From positions 1 through 64,000 of the IMG/VR virus record IMGVR_UViG_3300021090_000017: a stretch of 64,000 nt of DNA; one strand, given 5' to 3'. Below the pieces are notes generated by a model that saw nothing but the letters and a program-made list of their open reading frames with translations, made no database searches and was not told the DNA's origin. The translations under genes were made by a program, and so were the position numbers. Of this stretch, positions 16,868 to 25,626 are shown piece by piece; the first letter of the stretch is position 1, and the number at the start of each line of letters is the position of its first letter. This stretch comes from a virus.

Positions 16868-16917
16868 CAATCCTCCAATATTTTTAATATGTTCCAATTC
16901 TAAATTTTAATATCTAA

Positions 16918-17250
16918 TTAATATTTTACTTTTATCTTTTCAATCCATGTATTAGTTTTTGTAAAATCCTCTCCAAATTTAGAATCTTGTTTCATATATT
17001 TATTATACTCACCAACTCTTTCTTCCATTGAAGGTTCATACATCCATACACCACAGATACTTCTACTATTAGACATTTGTATATAAACATCTGGGTGTTT
17101 CCACATATGATTATCATAACCTGCCATAATAGCATTAGCAAACCAGGCAATCATAGCTCCTTCATCTTTAGGAATATCAGGATTTTTATTTATTGTTTCC
17201 ATCCATTCCTTAACCCAAACTTTAACATCAAATTCTTGACTCAGATTCAT
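16918..17250 (-). CDS. unknown 110-residue protein
   Basis: Starts at the ATG at 17250 that overlaps (ATGA) the stop of the small gene upstream. Trp-rich and charged (DVKVWVKEWMETINKNPDI, AWFANAIMAGYDNHMW). No family recognised. Confidence 0.55.
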   Translation of the reverse strand: MNLSQEFDVKVWVKEWMETINKNPDIPKDEGAMIAWFANAIMAGYDNHMWKHPDVYIQMSNSRSICGVWMYEPSMEERVGEYNKYMKQDSKFGEDFTKTNTWIEKIKVKY

Positions 17251-17411
17251 TTTTGAATTCCATACCTTTCTTTTTCTATTTGAATGAATCCTAAATACAA
17301 TATCCAACCAGTAACTTTTCTTCCGTCATTCCCACTATATTCATATGGTACAAACCTAAAACCTACCCACATTTTCCAAAATCTTATATTCCACATTTTT
17401 GAAATTCTCAT
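17247..17411 (-). CDS. small basic aromatic protein (54 residues)
   Basis: Begins MRISKMWNIRFWKMW, rich in Trp, Arg and aromatic residues, with AGGAG seven bases before the start. It is coupled by an ATGA overlap to the next gene. It lies just downstream of the polymerase gene. No function assigned. Confidence 0.6.
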   Translation of the reverse strand: MRISKMWNIRFWKMWVGFRFVPYEYSGNDGRKVTGWILYLGFIQIEKERYGIQK

Positions 17412-17419
17412 ATAATCTC

Positions 17420-20400
17420 CTAAAAAGTAAGTACTTCATTTTTCTTTTTAACTTCCATAATAGGTTCTAATAATAAATTATATCTATCTGTCCATGAAAA
17501 TGTTAACATTGCTTTTCTATCAGGAATAAAATAATCAGGTAATTTACTTTCTTCATCAGGAACAGCAATAATTTCTAACTTCTTTCCTTTTGCAATAAAC
17601 TCTTTATTATATCTTTCTACTACATCTTTTGGAGCCTTATCTAAATCTATTGCAGCAATCTTATAAAGATATCCTCTTGATCCCTGTCTGAATATATCAT
17701 ATACTAGATTGTTCCAATTTTGCATTGCTATTACACCTGGAGGAATTCTCTTATAATCTTCTTCATCCTTAGTAAATGAAACTGGTCTTGATATAGTTTT
17801 ATTTCCAGACATAATTCTAGTTACAAATTCTTTCTCTTTTCCATTTACATATTCATTAATTCTTGATATAGATATCTTTTCAGTCTTTAAAATAATATCT
17901 AATAGTTCTCTCAAACATTCCTTAGTATATGATGGGAAGTCTGATCTCTTAATCTCAACACCCATAGCTGTCATTTCATCAGTAGGTTTCTTTTCCTGTT
18001 CTATAACATGTAATGCATATCTCTTTTTAGCTAAGAATAATCCACGTCTAATAACTAACTCATTTTTTAATGCTAATCTATTTCTTTTAATATCAACATT
18101 TTTCATAGTTACAATTGGAGGAATAATTATCTTATTTAAAAAGGTTTCAATTTCCTCATTCCATTTAGTAACATCTTTTAATATATCTTCTTTAGATTTA
18201 TTTCTATCAACAACATTATTATAAGTAGCAAATAGTGAATCAGTATCACCAGTAATAATATAAGGAGTCTTTCTTACAACATCACCATACATTTCTTGAA
18301 CCGTTAATTTTTCAACTGTTTCTTTTATTCCAGTCTTAATTTTTCCTACATAACTATTGCCTTCAAGTATAGCTGCCTTGATTGCTTCTTGACCACTTAA
18401 TGTAACCGACCTACCACAATCTCTATCGAAGAACCGGAAGGAAGCATTACCTAGGACTCCGTACATCGCGTTTGCGAGGATCTTATATACTTGTTGACGT
18501 GTGTTATACAGAAGCCTAGCTGACTCGTCCTTTGCCTGTTTTGCTTCAAACATCTTATTTTTATAAACTTTTCTTGATGATAAAAGTAGGTCAAGAATCT
18601 CAGAATAGAATGATAACTCAGAGTCATGATTTTTAAATAAACACCCACTTATAGTTAAAATAGATTTTTCATCTTCTATTCTTTTTATTAAATCTTCTTT
18701 TCTTACAACAACTTCTGTCTTAGCGAAAGTAGGATCTAAAATTAAAGGAATTACATCAGGAAGTTTATCTCTATCATAATGGAAATAATATGCATGATCT
18801 GTAATTTTCATCTTTGCTAATAATGTATTAATCCCTATATTATAAGTTAGAATTAAACTTGGATATAGAGATGCAAAGTCAAAGTCTACTATCCAATCAT
18901 TAATACCAACAATAGGAGCTTTAACAAATGCACCCTCAAATTTAGTACTAGAACCATGTTCAGAATTCTTAGCTGCAAATCCTTTTTCTTTTAAATATGA
19001 AATTGATAATGAGTCAATTCTTCCAAACGGAGATGCTGATCCTCTGAATGTAGTTTTGCAAATATTCTTCAATTCATTTTGAAGTGCTATATGTTTCTTT
19101 CCTTTTAATTCTTTCCCATTACCTTCTTCTAATTCCACACAAATATTAACGTCTCTAATGTTATATTCAATTGCTTCATTAATATCTCTTACATATTTCT
19201 TTGCAAATGGTTCTCCAGAGTCTAACTTTTCTTTATTCAACTCTATCTTTGCAATAGTTCCTAATCTATAATTTTCTCTCTTAGTCATTTCAAATTCTTT
19301 ATATAACATAAGTTGGTCAAGAATTGTTAATCCGCTAACACTTGCATAACCTGACTCACTCTCAATATATGCATCATTTAATGGAGATAAGGTCTGCTGT
19401 TGAATTCCTAATTTTTTCATTCTATTGAATAGATATGCTAAATCGAAATTTATTACATTCCATCCAGTTAAAATATCAGGTTGTAAACTTCTCATATCTC
19501 TTATAAAGTTATTAACTAATTCATTCTCATTTTTACATACTATAATTTTAGCGTTTTGGCTTTGTTTAATAACTTGAGTTGAATTTTTTATAATCTCTTT
19601 ATGATCGATTACATAAACTATATATTCTCCATGATAATAATATGATAAAATTACTATTGGATAATTTGCTTCCTCTGCTTCCGGGAACTTATCATCATGA
19701 GTATAAACCTCAATATCAAGAAACATTACATTGAAATCTATTACCTTAGCTTCTTCTTTATTTAAAATGAAATAATCCATTGCTCTCTTAACACTTAACT
19801 TAATATCACCTTCATATGTTATGGTTGGGTCTAACATTTTCTTTTGACGATATGGAAGTTTAATTCTATTTAGATCATCAAACTTAACAATCTTTCTAGC
19901 CTCAATTTCCTTTGGCGCTTGATAACAATAGTAATCATCATTTGTTTTATGATAAACTTTATTATTCTTTTCATCTCTAAACATATACACACATTCATTA
20001 GTCTTGCTAATAAAATGAACATCTACCAATCTGAATTTATCTGTATAATATTGCTCAGGTATTTTATAATGCCAAACTCCCTTTTCTTTACTATCAGTAT
20101 TAGTATTTAATAATACTTCCTTGGCTCCAAAGAACTCAGATACTTTTCTAATATCTTCATCAAACTTCTCTTCAAAAGTTCTATTCCTATTTACAAAAGA
20201 TGGATGTACTGTAAGCAACACATCAAACTCTTTCCATTTAAAAAACTGCCCACGAATATTAGTTATACCTGCTTTTCCAATTCCAAATGCTGACATCGGA
20301 CTTGTACCTAATAGAACTACTAATTTAGGCTTACAAGTTTCAATAATATTGAAACAATTAACTTTACATAATTCAATAGTATCTTCATCTGGGTTTCCTG

Positions 20401-20680
20401 TTGTCCCATCATCTAAAATAGTTTGACATAGAACCGTATTTGTAAGTAGATAGTTTAATTTATCTATTCCATGTTTTTTGAAGTACTTCCTGAAGGTTTG
20501 TCCTGCTTTGCCTATTAGAGGGGTTCCTGTTTTTACTTCTTCTTTTCCAGGATTTTCTGCTATGAAAATCACATCTACTTTAGTCAAATCATTTTCACAA
20601 TTTGTTTCTAGTATACAACTTGGTTGGTCTAATAACTTACATTTTGAACAGTCTGCAATAGAAGATTTTATACTGAACAT
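17420..20680 (-). CDS. uracil-DNA glycosylase (family 4-like) fused to family B DNA polymerase
   Basis: 1086 residues. Residues 1 to about 195 form a family 4-like UDG: CSKCKLL, IAENPGKEEVKTGTPLIGKAGQ, TCKPKLVVLLG and LTVHPSF, with four Cys that could hold a 4Fe-4S cluster. The rest is a B-family polymerase: exonuclease motifs FLDIEV, GWNVINFD and YNIRDVN, then palm motifs DFASLYPSL, KILANAMYG and ITGDTDS. The proofreading acidic residues are present. Strong AAGGAGG site and L-type promoter. The fusion puts a uracil sensor or excision domain on the replicase. Confidence 0.88.
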   Translation of the reverse strand: MFSIKSSIADCSKCKLLDQPSCILETNCENDLTKVDVIFIAENPGKEEVKTGTPLIGKAGQTFRKYFKKHGIDKLNYLLTNTVLCQTILDDGTTGNPDEDTIELCKVNCFNIIETCKPKLVVLLGTSPMSAFGIGKAGITNIRGQFFKWKEFDVLLTVHPSFVNRNRTFEEKFDEDIRKVSEFFGAKEVLLNTNTDSKEKGVWHYKIPEQYYTDKFRLVDVHFISKTNECVYMFRDEKNNKVYHKTNDDYYCYQAPKEIEARKIVKFDDLNRIKLPYRQKKMLDPTITYEGDIKLSVKRAMDYFILNKEEAKVIDFNVMFLDIEVYTHDDKFPEAEEANYPIVILSYYYHGEYIVYVIDHKEIIKNSTQVIKQSQNAKIIVCKNENELVNNFIRDMRSLQPDILTGWNVINFDLAYLFNRMKKLGIQQQTLSPLNDAYIESESGYASVSGLTILDQLMLYKEFEMTKRENYRLGTIAKIELNKEKLDSGEPFAKKYVRDINEAIEYNIRDVNICVELEEGNGKELKGKKHIALQNELKNICKTTFRGSASPFGRIDSLSISYLKEKGFAAKNSEHGSSTKFEGAFVKAPIVGINDWIVDFDFASLYPSLILTYNIGINTLLAKMKITDHAYYFHYDRDKLPDVIPLILDPTFAKTEVVVRKEDLIKRIEDEKSILTISGCLFKNHDSELSFYSEILDLLLSSRKVYKNKMFEAKQAKDESARLLYNTRQQVYKILANAMYGVLGNASFRFFDRDCGRSVTLSGQEAIKAAILEGNSYVGKIKTGIKETVEKLTVQEMYGDVVRKTPYIITGDTDSLFATYNNVVDRNKSKEDILKDVTKWNEEIETFLNKIIIPPIVTMKNVDIKRNRLALKNELVIRRGLFLAKKRYALHVIEQEKKPTDEMTAMGVEIKRSDFPSYTKECLRELLDIILKTEKISISRINEYVNGKEKEFVTRIMSGNKTISRPVSFTKDEEDYKRIPPGVIAMQNWNNLVYDIFRQGSRGYLYKIAAIDLDKAPKDVVERYNKEFIAKGKKLEIIAVPDEESKLPDYFIPDRKAMLTFSWTDRYNLLLEPIMEVKKKNEVLTF

Positions 20681-20700
20681 TGTACCTCCTTACTTATAAG

Positions 20701-20720
20701 ATTTATAATATGTTCTTATA
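20701..20720 (-). promoter_or_regulatory. L-type promoter motif
   Basis: TAAGAACATATTATAAAT on the minus strand, about 20 bases before the polymerase start. One of the best matches to the consensus. Confidence 0.7.
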
Positions 20721-20760
20721 AAAAATATGAGAATCTATAAATTATTAAGGAATTCAAAAG

Positions 20761-20783
20761 TCTATATATATTTATTACTAAGG
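20761..20783 (+). promoter_or_regulatory. E-type promoter motif
   Basis: TCTATATATATTTATTACTA, close to the motif before plus-strand cassettes. It is divergent from the polymerase promoter and lies about 85 bases before the GC-rich DnaJ-type gene. Confidence 0.5.
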
Positions 20784-20866
20784 GAATAAATTATTTTTAT
20801 ATTCCGGAAATTAATATTGCCCAATACGAGGGTATAAAATATCGTAGATAATTAAAAGGGGGAATT

Positions 20867-21607
20867 ATGGAGCAGATGATTCGTGCAGCATCTAAGCAGT
20901 TGGGCGTGGAAGATGTTAATAACTCAGTCCAGATCCAGGAATTCTTCGAACGATCCAAAAAAACAGAAGACGATAAACGTGCAAGAAACTTTCTTTTGAC
21001 AAGTATCGTCGAATCACAGCTTCAGCAGGGAGACGGACAGTTTTACTCGCTTCTGATGCCGTGGAGTACTTGCACCACCTGCCATGGTCTCGGGCAGAAA
21101 GTCGAAATCAAGATGGAGAAGGTTCCTGTTCGTTGTCACTTTTGTGAAGGAACCGGTATCAAAACTGTCATATGCAAATCGTGTCATGGTGATGGCACCA
21201 ACCCCGACGGAACCAAATGCAAGACGTGCAAAGGAACCGGCAAGTATCGATACTATGGGATCGAAGGACGTGATCAGAAACCCTGCCCCAACTGCACGCC
21301 TCGGAAACCTTGCCCTTCATGTAATGGCGAGAAGGGCAAAAAGGACTGCGACCAATGTCATGGTTCGGGCCGGATATATCTTGAAACGAAAGGATCCGGA
21401 CAAGTCATGGCCATGACTTCGGCGAGAAAGATCAACAAAACATTCTTCTGCGGTCACTGCCACGGTACCGGAAAAGCGAAGGAGCCTACCAATCCTGTGA
21501 TGTCGGCGGAAAGGGCTAAGGTTATTTCCGATGCAGTCGCTGATTCAACTGCTGTAGCAAAACTCAAGAAGTCAGCGAAGAAGGCTCTTTCACATCAGGA
21601 GAAATAA
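20867..21607 (+). CDS. DnaJ-type zinc-finger protein on a GC-rich island
   Basis: 246 residues, far more GC-rich than its neighbours. After a helical N-terminus (about 65 residues) come many CxxCxGxG-like knuckles: CTTCHGLG, CHFCEGTG, CKSCHGDG, CKTCKGTG, CPNCTPRKPCPSCNGEK, CDQCHGSG and CGHCHGTG. DnaJ itself has four and lies beside a J domain; no J domain is seen here. It probably binds several zinc ions and acts as a chaperone-like or nucleic-acid-binding scaffold. Codon use and isolation suggest recent transfer. Confidence 0.75.
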   Translation: MEQMIRAASKQLGVEDVNNSVQIQEFFERSKKTEDDKRARNFLLTSIVESQLQQGDGQFYSLLMPWSTCTTCHGLGQKVEIKMEKVPVRCHFCEGTGIKTVICKSCHGDGTNPDGTKCKTCKGTGKYRYYGIEGRDQKPCPNCTPRKPCPSCNGEKGKKDCDQCHGSGRIYLETKGSGQVMAMTSARKINKTFFCGHCHGTGKAKEPTNPVMSAERAKVISDAVADSTAVAKLKKSAKKALSHQEK

Positions 21608-21735
21608 GGATTCCGGCAAGCGAAAGCTTGGGGAGTCCCAGACCACATCGAAAGGTGCTTTAGGGCACGCCTGATGTGATCCTCCTTTTCCCATCCCATG
21701 TACTAAGGGGCTCAGCATGGGGGCCGGAATGCAGT
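21608..21735 (+). ncRNA. GC-rich structured RNA candidate
   Basis: An outer stem, ATTCCGGC (21610-21617) with GCCGGAAT (21723-21730), encloses a GAAA-loop hairpin (21618-21629), a CACATC/GATGTG arm (21644-21678) with an inner GTGC/GCAC stem, and a CCCATG/CATGGG arm (21695-21721). No long ORF is present. It sits between the DnaJ-type gene and a terminator. It does not match any RNA family I recognise. It could be an independent RNA or a 3' UTR element. Confidence 0.6.
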
Positions 21736-21744
21736 TTATAAAGT

Positions 21745-21770
21745 AACCGGGTCTTTAAGACCGGTTTTTT
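21745..21770. terminator. bidirectional terminator
   Basis: AACCGG..CCGGTT hairpin with an inner GTCTT/AAGAC-like stem and a T run on the plus strand. It separates convergent genes and ends the DnaJ-type gene/RNA unit. Confidence 0.85.
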
Positions 21771-22287
21771 ATTGTATTTTAATCATTTTAAAATGATCTG
21801 AAAGATATCTCTGTAATGATTTATCTATACCTTTCGGATCTTTTTTTGTCGATTTAATTTTTTCTTTCTTAGGATCATCAATACCAAATGAACTATATAT
21901 TTTATTTGAATCATCTGACTTCTCTATTATATCACATAATAAAGAAATATCATCATTTTTTAAAAATGAAATTCTACTTCTTAATTTATCATATAGTTTA
22001 GTCTTCCTCTTTGGGTATGATATATAATGTAAAGTATTCTTTTGAATTTTAAAGTCTAAAACACACTTTTTAATAAATTGAAATAACTCTTCTTTTTCGA
22101 TATATCTTAGACCAATATTATTCATATAAGTATCTAGATAATGATTTAATTTACCATTCTTTACAAATATACCAATAAGATATGTAGCAGTAATTGGAGA
22201 ATTATATTTTAATAAAACTTCTCTATCTGGTATTGGAGACTTTATATCTCCATCAAATAACCATTTTGAAAATGTCTTATATGGCAT
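21769..22287 (-). CDS. unknown 172-residue protein
   Basis: A helical, Lys-rich protein beginning MPYKTFSKWLFDGDIKSPIPD. Size and composition are loosely like small clamp-loader subunits (T4 gp62), but no firm motif is visible. It overlaps the glycosyltransferase stop by 11 bases. Confidence 0.55.
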   Translation of the reverse strand: MPYKTFSKWLFDGDIKSPIPDREVLLKYNSPITATYLIGIFVKNGKLNHYLDTYMNNIGLRYIEKEELFQFIKKCVLDFKIQKNTLHYISYPKRKTKLYDKLRSRISFLKNDDISLLCDIIEKSDDSNKIYSSFGIDDPKKEKIKSTKKDPKGIDKSLQRYLSDHFKMIKIQ

Positions 22288-23218
22288 TCATTTCTCCTAT
22301 TATCTTTCTATAAAAGTTATCAATAATATATTGATTTATTAAAGTAGGAACTATCATTTTATTATCTAATACATTCTTTACTTTTTCTATCGCTTCTTCA
22401 TTATTACTATACAAAAAATCATCTGGCAATAATTCTGGATATGAAAAACTTCTTGGTGCAATAGGAATACATCCATTATAAACTGCATCTAAAACTTGAT
22501 ACCCAAAGGTTTCAGCTGAACTGCTTATAAATAAGCATTTAGATTTAGATAAAAATTTATAATATTGTTCCCAACTATTAAATGAGTTTCTAACTATTTT
22601 AGTATTAAAGTGAGATTCAATTATCTCTTCTAACTCTAAATTTACTTTTTGTTTAGTTGGTCTTGATACATTAACTATATCATATTCTTTAGGTTCATTA
22701 TAATTAGAATAGGTATGTTTAGGCAAACCAGTTACTACTGTATTTCGTTCCCAGTCCCAACCTAAAAATTCTTTGTGATATTTAGTTGCTACAAATACTT
22801 TATTAAATAAAATTGAATTTCCAGTTTCTACTTTCCATTTAGATCTTTCATTTTCAGAAAAATAGTCATAAGCATTTTTTGAAGTAGCATGACAAATAGC
22901 ATAACAATGTTTAGGTTTCTTATGATATAATACATTACTAAATAAACCTGGAAAACTAATGTCATTTAAAAGGAGAATATCATCATGTCTTAACTCCATA
23001 CTATTATATTTCCATATTTGATAATTTTCAAAATTAATAGATTCTTTAATAGGTGAGAACATTTCTTCTTTAGATTTACTTATTATATTATCTGGGTAAT
23101 CATCTCCTAAAACCTCTACCTCAAATACACTTGATAGTTGAGAAATAAATTCATGATACCACCATTCTTGATATCTCATTGGAGTTGGGTATTGTGGTAC
23201 TAATATAAGTCTTCTCAT
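22277..23218 (-). CDS. glycosyltransferase (GT-B, GT4-like)
   Basis: 313 residues. The C-terminal donor-binding half shows ETFGYQVLDAVYNGCIPIAP and SYPELLPDDFLY, the E-x7-E region of GT4 enzymes. The N-terminus starts with a Rossmann strand (RRLILVPQYPTPM). It would transfer a sugar from a nucleotide donor. It neighbours a PIG-L deacetylase gene, so the two may build an N-deacetylated glycan. Acceptor unknown (virion, DNA or host surface). Confidence 0.65.
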   Translation of the reverse strand: MRRLILVPQYPTPMRYQEWWYHEFISQLSSVFEVEVLGDDYPDNIISKSKEEMFSPIKESINFENYQIWKYNSMELRHDDILLLNDISFPGLFSNVLYHKKPKHCYAICHATSKNAYDYFSENERSKWKVETGNSILFNKVFVATKYHKEFLGWDWERNTVVTGLPKHTYSNYNEPKEYDIVNVSRPTKQKVNLELEEIIESHFNTKIVRNSFNSWEQYYKFLSKSKCLFISSSAETFGYQVLDAVYNGCIPIAPRSFSYPELLPDDFLYSNNEEAIEKVKNVLDNKMIVPTLINQYIIDNFYRKIIGEMNAI

Positions 23219-23227
23219 TTTATCTCC

Positions 23228-23434
23228 TTAACACCCACATTGTCTTTCATCTTTTTCTTTTTTATCTAACCCTTTTAAGTAATATGGTTCACATACCATT
23301 ATATGATAATTAATAATACTTACAAAAAAATGTTTTTTACAATATTTACATTGAACACAACCGCATTTACAATCTTTAATTTCAGATCCATATTCATGAC
23401 ATTTACATAAACATTGAGCAGGTAGACCATACAT
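23228..23434 (-). CDS. small cysteine-rich protein
   Basis: 68 residues from the ATG at 23434 (AGGA 9 bases upstream; the longer TTG form is less likely). Eleven Cys, including CLCKCHE, CKCGCVQCKYC and a terminal CGC. It probably binds two or more metal ions. No family recognised. Confidence 0.55.
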   Translation of the reverse strand: MYGLPAQCLCKCHEYGSEIKDCKCGCVQCKYCKKHFFVSIINYHIMVCEPYYLKGLDKKEKDERQCGC

Positions 23435-23436
23435 AG

Positions 23437-23673
23437 TTAATTTCCTATTCCTTTTTTCTTCCAACTATAATTTCCATACCAATTTATTCCTATTAAAACT
23501 ACAGCTTGTAATAACAAAAAATAATGCTTTTTATCAATAGCAAAAAGTATCCAAAACAATTGAGACCATGTTGCTATTCCATAACCAATTCTTTTAGGTA
23601 TTGAAAGAAAAGCAACAGCTACAAAAGTTAAAATTGTAGCTGTTGCTTCATAACCATTTACTTGAATATCCAT
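23437..23673 (-). CDS. small multi-pass membrane protein
   Basis: 78 residues with about three hydrophobic segments (residues 10-25, 31-46, 50-65) and a C-terminal INWYGNYSWKKKG. The last segment recalls the end of PnuC-type nucleoside transporters, but the protein is much shorter. Overlaps the deacetylase stop. Confidence 0.5.
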   Translation of the reverse strand: MDIQVNGYEATATILTFVAVAFLSIPKRIGYGIATWSQLFWILFAIDKKHYFLLLQAVVLIGINWYGNYSWKKKGIGN

Positions 23674-24131
23674 TTATTGTATCCTTCAAACAATACATAT
23701 TTCTTTTCCCATTCCCAAAGTGATTTCTGGGATGGATATACTTTATCTAATAATTCATTTTTACCACCTGGGTTCATTACTTCATGAATATAAGGTGCAT
23801 TCATATTAGTTGTATAAAATATTATATTCATTCCTTTTCTTGCCATTGATTCCCCTATAGCCCCCATCGCTCTATGATCAGGATGAGATTCATATGTATG
23901 GTCAGGAAAATAAAATATAGATTCTGGGCTTAGTATATGGGAAGGAATACTTTTCAAAAAGAATTGAGCTTTAAGTTCTACATGATTCTTTAATGATAAT
24001 GCTTCCTCTTGTCTTATCCTAGGTACATCAGATGTATAAACAATAATAGGTTTTTTGGTTATCAATATTTCATAACAACCAATTATTTCATCATCTGGGT
24101 GCGGAGCAATTATTATATGTTGTTCAGACAT
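23658..24131 (-). CDS. PIG-L/LmbE-type deacetylase
   Basis: 157 residues. APHPDDEIIG near the N-terminus and ESHPDHRAMG near residue 75 are the zinc-binding and catalytic motifs of the family, which removes acetyl groups from GlcNAc-containing substrates. Shorter than typical members (about 220), ending with a compact WEWEKKYVLFEGYNKW segment. Overlaps the homing endonuclease stop by one base. Likely part of glycan synthesis with the GT gene downstream. Confidence 0.75.
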   Translation of the reverse strand: MSEQHIIIAPHPDDEIIGCYEILITKKPIIVYTSDVPRIRQEEALSLKNHVELKAQFFLKSIPSHILSPESIFYFPDHTYESHPDHRAMGAIGESMARKGMNIIFYTTNMNAPYIHEVMNPGGKNELLDKVYPSQKSLWEWEKKYVLFEGYNKWIFK

Positions 24132-24898
24132 TAGTTCTCCTTAATAAATTCAAAAATTTTATTCTTTAAAATTTCTATATTTTTTATTTCATAATCCCAA
24201 ATAACTAAACATTCATAACCATGTTTATTAAAATAATCTTTTCTTTCATATTCATGTATATATTCTTCTTTACCAGTTATTTCTTTGCTATGCCAATATT
24301 GACCAAATACTTCTACTATTTGTTTTCGATTTTTGTCAATAAAGTCAGGATTTTTACTTCCTATCCAAAAGGTATAATCACCAGTAAATTCAAATCTATC
24401 TGGAAGAATATTTCTAATAAATTTCTCTAAATTATTTATTTCCTTTTTTCTATTTGTTTCTAGAGATTTATTATGTTTCTCTATTCTACTTTCTTCTTTC
24501 CAACTTTCAATAATATTGTTTCTATGTTTTTCTTTAATATCTGGTTTTTTAAATTCTTCTATTTTTCTAATTCTATTTTTTTCTTTATTAATCGGGCATT
24601 TATTTATATGATCTGAGCACCAATATGAATTTTTAAATTTATATTTTGCTAATTGTTTACATCCATTAGAGCAAAATATATCATTATTATCTTCTAATAA
24701 AATTGGTTTAGTTTTCTTAATACCTTTCATATTAGAACTCATTTTTTCTATTGTTTCTCTACTATGTTTTCTTCCAGTATTAGAATTTTTATTTTTAGAT
24801 TTTAAAACTGGGCATTGATTTCTTGATTCTTTACAACAATATTTTCCATTTAAAAATTTAAATTTTGCTTCATTCCCACACCCATATGTACATAGCAT
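24131..24898 (-). CDS. homing endonuclease-like protein (NUMOD3 + Vsr/EDxHD-like nuclease)
   Basis: 255 residues. Two Cys-rich zinc modules (CTYGCGNEA.. and CSNGCKQLA..) flank TGRKHSRETIEKMSSNMKG, a NUMOD3-type DNA-binding helix. The C-terminal 100 residues, FTGDYTFWIGSKNPDFIDK and VEVFGQYWHSKE ... VIWDYE, resemble the Vsr-like nucleases of free-standing phage homing enzymes. It has its own L-type promoter. Probably a mobile gene inserted beside the deacetylase. Confidence 0.7.
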   Translation of the reverse strand: MLCTYGCGNEAKFKFLNGKYCCKESRNQCPVLKSKNKNSNTGRKHSRETIEKMSSNMKGIKKTKPILLEDNNDIFCSNGCKQLAKYKFKNSYWCSDHINKCPINKEKNRIRKIEEFKKPDIKEKHRNNIIESWKEESRIEKHNKSLETNRKKEINNLEKFIRNILPDRFEFTGDYTFWIGSKNPDFIDKNRKQIVEVFGQYWHSKEITGKEEYIHEYERKDYFNKHGYECLVIWDYEIKNIEILKNKIFEFIKEN

Positions 24899-24922
24899 AT
24901 TAAAATTTCCTTTATATTTAGA

Positions 24923-24940
24923 TTTTATATATGTTCTAAA
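24923..24940 (-). promoter_or_regulatory. L-type promoter motif
   Basis: TTAGAACATATATAAAAT on the minus strand, 25 bases before the homing endonuclease start. Confidence 0.6.
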
Positions 24941-24967
24941 TATAAAGGAGTATGGATACTTAATGAA

Positions 24968-25417
24968 TTAGATGTGAGGTAATGTATTTATAATATGATA
25001 TAACTCCATTTTAGCATCCGAATGATTCATGAAATCACCAAATAAACTACTAACAAACATCTTATCAACATAATACAATACAGCCACACCTTCTACAACT
25101 CCACGCTTCTTTGAATTGTAATGAGTGCAAATCCTATCAGACATAAAGCCAGTAAAGTTTCTAATCTTCTGAATATTATTAGTAATCATTCCTGCTGCTT
25201 CTGCTTCATCAATAACATCATGAACAACTATATCTAGATCTTCCAAACTCCAATCACAAATCAAACCAATATAAAGTGGAAATCCTAGTCTAGTATATTT
25301 CCTTACAATGAGTGGTGAATATGATTTATCAATAAGCTTTGTTGCAACTTCTCCATCTTCCATTCCCATTCTTCCCTCACTAATATTCTTTAGAACTTCT
25401 TTCTTATCTGCACTCAT
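24968..25417 (-). CDS. unknown 149-residue protein
   Basis: The ATG at 25417 is preferred because AAGGAGA lies 5-6 bases upstream. Mixed helix/strand protein: IGLICDWSLEDLDIVVHDVIDEAEA and EGVAVLYYVDKMFVSSLFGDF. No family recognised. It overlaps the upstream gene by 14 bases. Confidence 0.55.
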   Translation of the reverse strand: MSADKKEVLKNISEGRMGMEDGEVATKLIDKSYSPLIVRKYTRLGFPLYIGLICDWSLEDLDIVVHDVIDEAEAAGMITNNIQKIRNFTGFMSDRICTHYNSKKRGVVEGVAVLYYVDKMFVSSLFGDFMNHSDAKMELYHIINTLPHI

Positions 25418-25580
25418 TTGTTTCTCCTTTAGTGTAAAGATCAATCATCTTGTTATAAGTTACCTCAATTGTTTTTGCTAAATCATTAGAATTCCATGGT
25501 CCATTTCTAGCTTGACTTTTTGCAATATCTGCAGCAAAACTTAAAAAATTAAATTTGTATTCATTAGTTATTTCACTCAT
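25404..25580 (-). CDS. small helical protein (58 residues)
   Basis: Starts at the ATG at 25580 with an AAGGAGA site; the longer in-frame extension would cover the L-type promoter. Predicted helical, no motif. First gene of its transcript. Confidence 0.55.
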   Translation of the reverse strand: MSEITNEYKFNFLSFAADIAKSQARNGPWNSNDLAKTIEVTYNKMIDLYTKGETNECR

Positions 25581-25606
25581 TCGATTCTCCTTAAAATTAA
25601 AAATAG

Positions 25607-25626
25607 ATTTATAATATGTTCTTATA
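25607..25626 (-). promoter_or_regulatory. L-type promoter motif
   Basis: ATAAGAACATATTATAAAT on the minus strand, 27 bases before the 25580 start. It touches the stop codon of the preceding gene. Confidence 0.7.

Noticed and set aside
21084-21416. 110-codon ORF inside the DnaJ-type gene
   Set aside because: Alternate frame of a strongly patterned CxxCxGxG gene.
21769-22287. Clamp-loader subunit gp62
   Set aside because: Size and composition are only loosely compatible and no diagnostic motif is visible, so left as unknown.
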